From the NCBI GenBank assembly GCA_048594865.1, contig JBMDWZ010000052.1, positions 1 to 46,072 of the forward strand: a stretch of 46,072 nt of DNA, given 5' to 3'. Below, piece after piece: positions 26,881 through 35,834 of the stretch; within the stretch, counting starts at the first letter, position 1, and each line of letters opens with the position of its first letter. The position numbers and the translations under genes are program-made. The DNA comes from CALKWS01 sp048594865 (lineage in GTDB: Bacteria > Actinomycetota > Actinomycetes > Actinomycetales > Beutenbergiaceae). The notes beneath the pieces were generated by a model. That model was given only the letters and a program-made list of their open reading frames with translations, had not been told where the DNA came from and ran no database searches.

Positions 26881-26957
26881 GTGGTGTACCAAATTTGCTG
26901 TTGTGGGCGGCCTTTTGGGTGCTGATGGGTACGCCGTGGACCGACTCTGCTGTTGCG
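26881..26957. repeat. Intergenic repeat family A, locus 2 (inverse orientation, two units 52 bp apart)
   Basis: Read on the minus strand the units are acagcaaatttggtacacc and acagcagagtcggtccacgg. Each matches the family A core of locus 1 (5634-5710), and the spacing between equivalent bases (26885 and 26937) is again 52 bp. The site is a convergent junction between the polyprenyl synthase and rarD. The copies are more diverged than those at locus 1. Confidence 0.6.
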
Positions 26958-26963
26958 GGCGGT

Positions 26964-26998
26964 GTTTGCTGTCCGCCGGTTTGCTGTCCGACGGCGGA
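26964..26998. repeat. 15-bp tandem duplication and hairpin downstream of rarD
   Basis: gtttgctgtccgccg (26964-26978) is followed directly by gtttgctgtccgacg (26979-26993), with one mismatch. TCCGCCG (26972-26978) can pair with CGGCGGA (26992-26998). The unit shares GCTGTCC and the 15-bp period with the tandem repeat at the cutC stop. It may help end transcription between the convergent genes. Confidence 0.6.
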
Positions 26999-27023
26999 GA
27001 CTGTCGCCCCGTACGAGGGTCGC

Positions 27024-27971
27024 CTAGACGGCGGGCCCCACGACCCGTCGCATCCGCCGGCTGTGCCCGTAGCCCTCGACCCCGAGCACCGCGAGCGACG
27101 CCCACACCAGGATGAACCCCGCGAGCCGGGACATCGGCATCTCTTCACCCTGCAGCAGCACGCCGATGAGGAACTGCATGGTGGGGGCGATGAACTGCAG
27201 TAGCCCAACGGTGCTCAGCGGCAGCGCCCGGGTGGCCATCGCAAAGAGCATTAGCGGCAACAATGAGGCCAGCCCGGCCCCGATCAACGCCAGTGAATGC
27301 CAGGTAGGGGAGAGCACCGTGGAGGCACTGGCCACGGCGAACGTCCCGGCGCCGGTCACCCCCAGAAACACCAGGTACCCCAACGCGGCCGGGGTCAGCA
27401 CCGCGGTCTCCACCACCAGGCCCGGGATCGCCGGCACGGTGCGGCCAATGCGGTTCTTCGCCAGCCCGTACAGCGCAAACGTGCTCGCTACCACCACCGC
27501 GATCCACGGCAGCGTCCCGTAACCCACGGTGATCACCACGACCCCGGCGGCCGCGCCGCCGACGGCGATCCATTGCGCCGGGCGCAGTCGTTCGCGCAAC
27601 ACCAGCACCGCCAGCAGCACGGTCATCAGCGGGTTGATGTAGTAGCCCAAGGCCACGTCCACCACTCGCCCGGTGAACACCGCGAGCACGAACGTGATCC
27701 AGTTCGCGGCCAGCAGCACCGCCGCGATCGCCAGCCCGGCCAGGGTGCGCCGGTCGCGCAGCAACGCCCGAGTGCTGCGCCGCAGCGAGGGCACCACCAG
27801 CACCGTGATCACCCCGAAACCCAGCGCCCAGACCACCCGGTGGGCACCCACCTCCAAAGCACCAGCGCCGTCGAGCAATGGCAGGTATAGCGGAAGGAAC
27901 CCCCACAGCCCATACGCGCCGATTCCGGCCGCTAAGCCCCGGCGGTTGGATGGTGTTGGTCCGGTCGACAC
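27024..27971 (-). CDS. rarD: RarD-type EamA family transporter
   Basis: A 315-residue, ten-helix drug/metabolite-superfamily membrane protein. The RarD signature is at the N-terminus (GIGAYGLWGFLPLYLPLLD followed by HRVVWAL), with a second EamA half from about residue 150. The substrate is unknown; family members are called chloramphenicol-sensitive or permease proteins without firm proof. It starts at GTG 27971 after a TATAAG hexamer 8 nt upstream. It diverges from the fprA-like gene and converges with the polyprenyl synthase. Confidence 0.85.
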   Translation of the reverse strand: MSTGPTPSNRRGLAAGIGAYGLWGFLPLYLPLLDGAGALEVGAHRVVWALGFGVITVLVVPSLRRSTRALLRDRRTLAGLAIAAVLLAANWITFVLAVFTGRVVDVALGYYINPLMTVLLAVLVLRERLRPAQWIAVGGAAAGVVVITVGYGTLPWIAVVVASTFALYGLAKNRIGRTVPAIPGLVVETAVLTPAALGYLVFLGVTGAGTFAVASASTVLSPTWHSLALIGAGLASLLPLMLFAMATRALPLSTVGLLQFIAPTMQFLIGVLLQGEEMPMSRLAGFILVWASLAVLGVEGYGHSRRMRRVVGPAV

Positions 27972-27979
27972 GAGGCGAA

Positions 27980-27985
27980 CTTATA
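27980..27985 (-). promoter_or_regulatory. -10 hexamer for rarD, probable leaderless start
   Basis: TATAAG on the minus strand (27985-27980) ends 8 nt before the GTG at 27971, with no Shine-Dalgarno between. Confidence 0.42.
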
Positions 27986-28047
27986 CCTACTAGCGGCCCA
28001 CGAAAGAATCGGCTGAGACGCGTACCACTCACCGCCGGGGTCCCACT

Positions 28048-28069
28048 GCAGGTGAGGCTTGCCTACACT
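28048..28069 (+). promoter_or_regulatory. Probable DtxR/IdeR iron box overlapping the fprA promoter
   Basis: The segment 28048-28066 contains AGGTGAGGCTTGCCTA. It matches the known 19-bp DtxR/IdeR operator consensus (TTAGGTTAGGCTAACCTAA) at about 13 of 19 positions, including AGGT, AGGCT and CCTA. TACACT at 28064-28069 is a plausible -10, so bound repressor would block RNA polymerase when iron is sufficient. Confidence 0.6.
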
Positions 28070-28125
28070 GGAGGCAGAAATATGCACATTCGGTAGGAAA
28101 GTGAGCCAGGACCATTCCCAATCAA

Positions 28126-29517
28126 TTGCGTGTGGCCATCGTCGGAGCCGGCCCGGCCGGAATCTACGCCGCTGACATCCTCACCAAAACCGACCTCGAT
28201 GTTTCGATCGACCTGTTCGAGCGGCTGCCGGCCCCTTATGGCTTGGTGCGTTACGGCGTCGCCCCCGATCACCCGCGGATCAAGGGCATCGTCAACGCCC
28301 TATACAAGGTGCTGCAGCGCGGCGACATCCGGCTGATCGGAAACGTCGACGTCGGATCCACCCTCAGCGTCCCCGAGTTGCGCGAGTACTACGACGCGAT
28401 CATCTTCTCCACCGGTGCCATCGCCGACGCGGATCTGAACATCCCCGGCGTGGAGAAGGACGGTAGCTACGGCGCCGCGGACTTCGTGTCCTGGTTCGAC
28501 GGCCACCCCGACGTGCCGCGCACCTGGCCCCTAGAGGCGGAGAAGATCGCGGTCATCGGCAACGGCAACGTCGCCCTGGACGTGGCCCGGATGCTCGCCA
28601 AGCACCCCAAGGACCTGGCCAGCACCGAGATCCCACAGAACGTCACGCAGGGCCTGGAAGCCAGCCCGGTGACCGACGTGCACGTCTTTGGCCGTCGCGG
28701 CCCGGCACAGACCAAATTCACCCCGCTGGAGCTGCGCGAACTCGGCCAGGTGCCGGATGTGGACGTGATCGTCTACCCCGAGGACTTCCAGTTCGACGAC
28801 GGATCCCAGCAGGCGATCAGGGCCTCCAATCAGACCAAGCAGGTCGTCAAGACCCTCACCGACTGGACGCTGCGGGAGCCGAGTGAGTTCACCGCACCCC
28901 GGCGCCTGCACCTGCATTTCCTGCACAAGCCCACCGAGATCCTCGGTGATGACGCCGTCACCGGCCTGCGCACCGAGCGCACCGAACTCACCGGCGACGG
29001 CTCGGTGCGCGGCACCGGGGTCTTCGAGGAGTTCGAGGTGCAGGCCGTGTACCGCGCCGTGGGGTACTTCGGGTCCAGCATCCCCGAGGTGCCGTTCGAC
29101 GCCGTGGCCGGGGTGATTCCGAACGACGGCGGTCGGGTGCTGGATGCCGCTGGGGAGCCAGTGCCGGGCCTGTACGCCACCGGCTGGATCAAGCGCGGCC
29201 CGGTCGGGCTCATCGGGCACACCAAGTCTGACGCTCGCGAGACGATCACCAACCTCGTCGCCGACGTCACTGCGGCGTTGGAGTCCGGTGACCTGCAGCG
29301 CGCGCGGCACGCAGACCCCCAGGCGATCCTGGACCGGCTCCAGGGCGACGGCGTGGCCTACACCACCTGGGAAGGCTGGGAACTTCTGGACAACCACGAG
29401 CGTTCATTGGGGCAAGCCCAGGGGCGCGAGCGCACCAAGGTGGTCGAGCGGCAGGAGATGACCGATATTTCCCGCGCCACGCTGTTCGCAGACGCCGGGC
29501 GCGCCACGAAAGAGTAG
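28126..29517 (+). CDS. fprA: Ferredoxin/adrenodoxin-type NADP+ reductase (FprA family)
   Basis: This FAD enzyme of 463 residues passes electrons between NADPH and ferredoxin-type partners. It has the N-terminal FAD loop AIVGAGPAGIYAA, LPAPYGLVRYGVAPDHPRIKGI, and the NADP loop AVIGNGNVALDVARML. VFGRRGPAQTKFTPLELREL and the C-terminal GWIKRGPVGLIGHTKSDA follow, all diagnostic of the FprA/adrenodoxin reductase group. The start is uncertain. TTG 28126 and GTG 28132 are in frame, a stop lies at 28102, and the nearest GGAAAG is over 20 nt away. A five-codon ATG ORF (28082-28096) precedes it. An iron box upstream suggests induction under iron limitation. htpX follows after 24 nt. Confidence 0.9.
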   Translation: MRVAIVGAGPAGIYAADILTKTDLDVSIDLFERLPAPYGLVRYGVAPDHPRIKGIVNALYKVLQRGDIRLIGNVDVGSTLSVPELREYYDAIIFSTGAIADADLNIPGVEKDGSYGAADFVSWFDGHPDVPRTWPLEAEKIAVIGNGNVALDVARMLAKHPKDLASTEIPQNVTQGLEASPVTDVHVFGRRGPAQTKFTPLELRELGQVPDVDVIVYPEDFQFDDGSQQAIRASNQTKQVVKTLTDWTLREPSEFTAPRRLHLHFLHKPTEILGDDAVTGLRTERTELTGDGSVRGTGVFEEFEVQAVYRAVGYFGSSIPEVPFDAVAGVIPNDGGRVLDAAGEPVPGLYATGWIKRGPVGLIGHTKSDARETITNLVADVTAALESGDLQRARHADPQAILDRLQGDGVAYTTWEGWELLDNHERSLGQAQGRERTKVVERQEMTDISRATLFADAGRATKE

Positions 29518-29541
29518 AGCCACAGAACAAAGGAGAGCGCA

Positions 29542-30432
29542 GTGAGCGGCGGTTTTGGAAACACCGTGAAGACCACTGCGCTGTTTGCCGGCCTGTGGGC
29601 CATCGTGATGGGCATCGGCGCCCTGGTTGCTTGGGGTTCGGGCAACTCCATGTTCATCTGGGTTTTCGCCGGGGTGGGCGTGATCGCGACGGCGGTGAGT
29701 TACTGGAACTCGGACAAGATCGCGATCCGGGCGATGCAAGCGCGCGAGGTCGGCCCGCAGGAGGCCCCCAAGCTGCATGCGATGGTGCAGGAGTTGGCCG
29801 AGCGCGCCGGGCAGCCGATGCCGAGGCTGTACGTCTCACCCACCCAGGCCCCGAACGCGTTCGCGACCGGGCGTAATCCGCAGAACGCCGCGGTTTGTTG
29901 CACCGTGGGAATCCTGGAGTTGCTCGATGAGCGCGAACTCCGTGGGGTGCTGGGACACGAGTTGATGCACGTGTACAACCGCGACATTTTGACCTCCTCG
30001 GTGGCCGCGGCGATGGCCGGGGTGATCACCTCGGTGGCACAGTTCCTGCTGTTCTTTGGTGGCGGCGGGCGCCAGCGCACCGACGGGCCGCTGGCTCTGA
30101 TCGGGATGCTCGCGATGGCGCTGCTCGCGCCGATGGCGGCCACCTTGATCCAACTCGCCATCAGCCGCACAAGAGAGTTCGACGCCGATGCCTCCGGTGC
30201 CGAATTGACGGGCGATCCGTTGGCGCTGGCTTCGGCGCTGGCGAAGATCGAGTCCGGCGCGCAGGCGCGCCCGCTGCGCCCCGAGGGCGATATGGCTGAC
30301 GTCTCCCACCTGATGATCGCCAACCCATTCAGGGCCGGCGCGGTGTCGCGGTTGTTTGCCACCCACCCGCCGATGGCAGAGCGGATCGAGCGGCTTCGGG
30401 AGCAGGCCCGCGGCAACGCCACCCAGCCCTAA
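29542..30432 (+). CDS. htpX: Membrane zinc metalloprotease HtpX
   Basis: An M48 family protease of 296 residues in membrane protein quality control. Two N-terminal helices (about 12-31 and 36-54) precede the active site H139-E-L-M-H143. The third zinc ligand is expected at E212 (REFDADASGA). Two further hydrophobic segments lie between them. The C-terminus has the usual FATHPPMAERIERLR. AAAGGAG lies 8 nt before the GTG start. It probably shares a transcript with the fprA-like gene and so may also respond to iron. Confidence 0.93.
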   Translation: MSGGFGNTVKTTALFAGLWAIVMGIGALVAWGSGNSMFIWVFAGVGVIATAVSYWNSDKIAIRAMQAREVGPQEAPKLHAMVQELAERAGQPMPRLYVSPTQAPNAFATGRNPQNAAVCCTVGILELLDERELRGVLGHELMHVYNRDILTSSVAAAMAGVITSVAQFLLFFGGGGRQRTDGPLALIGMLAMALLAPMAATLIQLAISRTREFDADASGAELTGDPLALASALAKIESGAQARPLRPEGDMADVSHLMIANPFRAGAVSRLFATHPPMAERIERLREQARGNATQP

Positions 30433-30485
30433 GCGTCTGCATCCCTGCACCCCTCCCGCTGGCTCTGCGGGCTGGCCACCTGCCC

Positions 30486-30563
30486 GCTGACTTCGTCAAT
30501 CCGGCGCTCACTTCGTCAACCGCCGTGACTACCTCGAGCGCAACTTGACTACCTCGGCGGGCG
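30486..30563. repeat. Intergenic repeat family B, locus 2 (four units, steps 20/18/20)
   Basis: Units start at 30488 (TGACTTCGTCAA), 30508 (TCACTTCGTCAA), 30526 (TGACTACCTCG) and 30546 (TGACTACCTCGGCGGG). The step pattern 20, 18, 20 is the same as in the first four units of locus 1 (7810 onward). The order is also the same: two CTTCGTCAA units, then two TGACTnnnTCG units. It lies at the convergent junction of htpX and tRNA-Tyr. Confidence 0.7.
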
Positions 30564-30569
30564 GGTGGG

Positions 30570-30608
30570 AAACAAACGAGCCCGGACTTCATTGAGAAGT
30601 CCGGGCTC
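30570..30608 (-). terminator. Intrinsic terminator of tRNA-Tyr
   Basis: A perfect 12-bp stem GAGCCCGGACTT (30578-30589) pairs with AAGTCCGGGCTC (30597-30608) around a 7-nt loop. On the minus strand it is followed by GTTTGTTT (30577-30570). It ends 3 nt from the tRNA CCA. It could also stop htpX transcription coming from the other side. Confidence 0.88.
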
Positions 30609-30610
30609 GG

Positions 30611-30695
30611 TGGTGGCGGGTGCAGGATTCGAACCTGCGAAGCGTGACGCGGCTGATTTACAGTCAGCTCCCTTTGGCCGCTCGGGCAACCCGCC
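30611..30695 (-). tRNA. tRNA-Tyr (GTA)
   Basis: A class II tRNA with a long variable arm. The acceptor stem is GGCGGGT (5') with ACCCGCC (3'), the anticodon loop is CTGTAAA with anticodon GTA, and the T arm contains GGTTCGAATCC. The discriminator A and CCA (30611-30613) are encoded, unlike the two tRNAs at 38 kb. Confidence 0.95.
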
Positions 30696-30704
30696 GGGTA
30701 TTGC

Positions 30705-30732
30705 GCAATAGCGCCGGATGGCACAATACCAA
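30705..30732 (-). promoter_or_regulatory. Probable tRNA-Tyr promoter
   Basis: On the minus strand TTGGTA (30732-30727) and TATTGC (30710-30705) are 16 bp apart, and the -10 ends 9 nt before the tRNA. Confidence 0.42.
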
Positions 30733-30807
30733 GTTCAGGGCGTGCGCGTGACCATCGTGACGACGCCCACACGCGAACCAACCGCCTAATACCCAGGAGG
30801 GCACACA

Positions 30808-31311
30808 GTGGCCGGCACCTCGTCCTTTGACGTCGTCAGCAAAGTTGATCGCCAGGAAGTAGACAACGCTCTCAACCAGGCCTCGAAAGAGGTCTCCCAG
30901 CGTTACGACTTCCGCGGTGTGGGCGCCAGCATCGAGTGGTCGGGCGATGACGCGATCCTGATGGTGGCCAACTCCGCCGAGCGGGTGCTGGCGATCCTCG
31001 ACGTCTTCCAGTCCAAGCTCATCCGCCGTGGTGTCTCGCTCAAGGCCATCGACACCGGCGAAAACGAGCCGCAGCCCTCGGGCAAGGAGTACCGCCTGGC
31101 AGCGACCCTGAAGGAGGGTCTGTCGAGTGAGAATGCCAAGAAGATCACCAAACTCATCCGCGATGAGGGCCCCAAGGGGGTCAAGACGCAGATCACCGGC
31201 GACGAAGTTCGGGTGACAGATAAGTCGCGGGACAACCTGCAAGAAGTCATCACGATGCTCAAAGCGGCCGACGATATCGATGCCGCATTGCAGTTTGTTA
31301 ACTATCGGTAG
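30808..31311 (+). CDS. yajQ: YajQ family cyclic di-nucleotide binding protein
   Basis: A 167-residue protein of the YajQ/DUF520 family, with two ferredoxin-like domains in tandem. The N-terminus SSFDVVSKVDRQEVDNALNQASKEVSQRYDFRG and the middle GKEYRLAATLKEGLSSENAKKITKLIRD are diagnostic. Family members bind nucleotides, and a homologue in Xanthomonas senses cyclic di-GMP; that role is not shown for this protein. AGGAGGG lies 7 nt before the GTG start. It stands alone between tRNA-Tyr (divergent) and the transporter operon. Confidence 0.93.
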   Translation: MAGTSSFDVVSKVDRQEVDNALNQASKEVSQRYDFRGVGASIEWSGDDAILMVANSAERVLAILDVFQSKLIRRGVSLKAIDTGENEPQPSGKEYRLAATLKEGLSSENAKKITKLIRDEGPKGVKTQITGDEVRVTDKSRDNLQEVITMLKAADDIDAALQFVNYR

Positions 31312-31330
31312 GTGACCCCGGGGCTTGCTC

Positions 31331-31345
31331 TTGACAGCGCTGTCA
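31331..31345. promoter_or_regulatory. Perfect 14-bp palindrome overlapping a -35, possible LacI-type operator
   Basis: TGACAGCGCTGTCA (31332-31345) is a perfect palindrome with a central CG, the usual form of a LacI-family operator. It overlaps TTGACA (31331-31336), which could be a -35. No convincing -10 follows at 16-18 bp. No LacI-type gene is in the window. It could alternatively be a weak 3' hairpin of yajQ, which stops 20 nt upstream. Confidence 0.45.
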
Positions 31346-31485
31346 CTTTGAGATGCTCTGGAATCAAGTTGCAACAATGGTGTAACCGGCCGCGTGATAC
31401 GTTACCGAAACCCGTGTCCAGGCAGGGCAGGGTCAGGCCGACTGTCAAAGCACGAGATACGAAACTTTAAAGGGGTTCGCTTCGG

Positions 31486-31557
31486 ATGATGTTTAGGGTG
31501 TCACGATTGCGTGCGGGTAGAGCTGTGGCTCCCGGACTCGATCGCACAACATGCTGA
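31486..31557 (+). CDS. Possible 23-codon leader ORF coupled to the first permease
   Basis: ATG 31486 (second ATG 31489) opens 23 codons ending TGA 31555-31557 (MMFRVSRLRAGRAV...DRTTC). AAAGGGG (31468-31474) lies 11 nt upstream and is a fair ribosome-binding site. The stop lies 7 nt into the permease gene, whose own ATG at 31551 has no Shine-Dalgarno. Translation of the leader could therefore deliver ribosomes to the permease start. There is no homology evidence. Confidence 0.4.
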   Translation: MMFRVSRLRAGRAVAPGLDRTTC

Positions 31558-32549
31558 AATTCCTGGGCCTGCGCTTCATGCGCTACTCGATCATGACAAT
31601 CGTCGTGACGTCGCTGGCCTACCTGCTTGCAGTCACCTTCTTCAACCCCGCGATCCAGATGATGGACGTCACCGGGGGTGCCGAGGTCGACCCTGAGGTC
31701 AGTTACGCACGAGTCCAGGAATCCCTAGCCCGTCTGGACCTGGACCCCGATCTCAACGCTTTCCAGCGTTACTGGATCTGGTTGACCGCGATCGTCACCC
31801 AGTGGGACTGGGGGCGAACACCCAATGGTGGGTTCGTGAATAACGAATTCGGCATTCGGGTTTGGATTTCCGCGCGACTGACTCTGGTCGCCACCGTGCT
31901 GACCTTCATCATCGGTATCGCCCTCGGCGTGTTCGCCGCTGCTCGCCAGTACAAGGCCGGCGACCAACTCACCACCGGCTACTCCTATCTGACGATGGTG
32001 CTGCCTACCCCGGTCGCTTACCTGCTGGTGCAGCGCACGGCGATCTGGATCAACGAGCAGGCCGGCGAACGGATCTTCTTCGTCACCGGGTTCCGAAGCA
32101 TCGGTGTTGAAGGGACCTGGAACCAGTTCGTCGATATGGCCGCGCACTATGCCGTGCCAACGGTGGCCATGACGATATTCGGCTGGGCCGGCATGCAGAT
32201 CTCCCAACGCCAATACCTTTTGGACTTCGTCAACGCCGACTTCGTGCGCACCGCGCGCGCCACCGGGCTGACCCGGAACCAGGCAGTCCGCAAACACGCG
32301 TTGCGCGTCTCCTTCGTGCCCACCGCGCAGTCCCTGGCCTACACCATCCCGGCGTTGTTCACCGGCACAGTGTTCGCCGAGATCATCTTCAACTGGGACG
32401 GGTTGGGTATGTGGTCAATCCGGGCGCTACACGCCCACGATGTCAACGCCACGGTGGCGATGACGTTCTACGCGTGCATCATCTTTGCGATCGGCGCCCT
32501 ACTGGCCGACCTCTTCACCTCCATCGTCGATCCGAGAGTGAGGCTCTGA
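31551..32549 (+). CDS. ABC transporter permease, dipeptide/oligopeptide type (DppB/OppB-like)
   Basis: A 332-residue inner permease subunit of a peptide/nickel-type ABC importer. One N-terminal helix (about 12-32) is followed by a periplasmic-type loop and five more helices. The coupling helix toward the ATPase is FVNADFVRTARATGLTRNQAVRKHALR. The C-terminus has GTVFAEIIFNWDGLGMWSIRAL and DLFTSIVDPRVRL, both typical of OppB/DppB. No Shine-Dalgarno precedes the ATG; an upstream ORF overlaps it. The next permease starts 1 nt after the stop. Confidence 0.92.
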   Translation: MLKFLGLRFMRYSIMTIVVTSLAYLLAVTFFNPAIQMMDVTGGAEVDPEVSYARVQESLARLDLDPDLNAFQRYWIWLTAIVTQWDWGRTPNGGFVNNEFGIRVWISARLTLVATVLTFIIGIALGVFAAARQYKAGDQLTTGYSYLTMVLPTPVAYLLVQRTAIWINEQAGERIFFVTGFRSIGVEGTWNQFVDMAAHYAVPTVAMTIFGWAGMQISQRQYLLDFVNADFVRTARATGLTRNQAVRKHALRVSFVPTAQSLAYTIPALFTGTVFAEIIFNWDGLGMWSIRALHAHDVNATVAMTFYACIIFAIGALLADLFTSIVDPRVRL

Positions 32550-32550
32550 G

Positions 32551-33515
32551 ATGTCGATGACCCCATTGGGCGCCGCCCAAAACGCCTCGGTCCCTGACCC
32601 GGACCTGCCCACCGATGGTGACCGCAACGAGAATTTCGGTGACGACTTCAAGCCGCTCGGCAAGAAGCGCCTCATTCTCAAGCGCTTCTTCCGTAATAAG
32701 GCGGCGGTGTTCGGGCTCTTTATGCTCGTGGTGCTTGGCCTATTCGCCATCTTCGGCCACCTGATCACACCCTGGCACTACACCGAGCAGGACTTCTTCG
32801 CCCTGGGGGACCCGCCGAGTTCCGAACACTGGCTGGGCACCAACTCCGCCGGTGTGGACATGGTGGCGCTGCTCGCACAGGGCGCCCGCGTTTCGCTGAT
32901 GATCGGGCTGGTCGTGGGTATCCTCACGCCGCTGATCTCTCTCATCGTGGGTTGCGCGATGGCCTACTTCGGCGGCTGGGTAGACCGCGGCTGGATGTGG
33001 ACGATCGAGTCACTCATCATGTTCCCGCAGATCATTCTGATCGGGATCCTGATGACCGGTCGCGACGGCGGACCGGTCACCTTGGCTTTCGTGATGGTGA
33101 TGTTCGGCTGGATGACTTCGGCCCGTCTGATTCGCGGTATGTCACTGTCCTTCGTGAATCGCGACTTCGTGCGCGGCGCGCACTTCATGGGCGTCAAGCC
33201 GTTGAAGATCGTCTGGCGGCACCTGGCGCCGAACCTGGCTTCGCTGGCGATCATCAACGCCACCACCAGCATCTGGGGCGCGATCTTGGCCGAGATCAGC
33301 TTGTCCTTCCTGGGCATCGGCGTCTCGGTCCCAGAGACCTCGCTGGGTCTGATGATCTCCCAGTCCCGTAACTACCTGTTCTCCCAGCCGTGGATGTTCT
33401 GGAGCCCGGTGCTGGCCTTTATGTTGATCGTCGGCGCCCTGGCCCTCATCAACGACGGTCTACGCGACGCCCTGGACCCGCAGTCCAAGGCCGCGGGGAC
33501 GGCGAAGAAGAAGAA

Positions 33516-33519
<4 letters not shown>
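32551..33519 (+). CDS. ABC transporter permease, dipeptide/oligopeptide type (DppC/OppC-like)
   Basis: The second permease, 322 residues, begins with a charged cytoplasmic N-terminus of about 60 residues, then six helices from KAAVFGLFMLVVLGLFAIFG. HWLGTNSAGVDMVALLAQGARVSL is the classic OppC segment after helix 1. The coupling helix is FVNRDFVRGAHFMGVKPLKIVWRHLAPN. EISLSFLGIGVSVPETSLGLMI is also typical. It pairs with the upstream permease and overlaps the ATPase gene by ATGA. Confidence 0.93.
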
Positions 33520-35726
<2,207 letters not shown>

Positions 35727-35834
35727 TTCGGCTACGAAGCGAACAGACATCGATACGACCACCGCAGGCGCACCCGTGCCGCCGGTGGGCAACGCGGACG
35801 ATCAGTATCCGCAGTACACGGAAGATAGGGAAAC

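Noticed and set aside
26841..27023. Remnant of a protein gene between the polyprenyl synthase and rarD
   Set aside because: Open frames here are explained by the repeat units and give no family similarity. The 52-bp-phased repeat accounts for the sequence better.
31511..31696. Out-of-frame ORF over the first permease start
   Set aside because: The permease frame has clear transmembrane and family features, while this frame is His/Asp/Arg-rich and unsupported. The shorter leader ORF 31486-31557 is the better candidate in this region.
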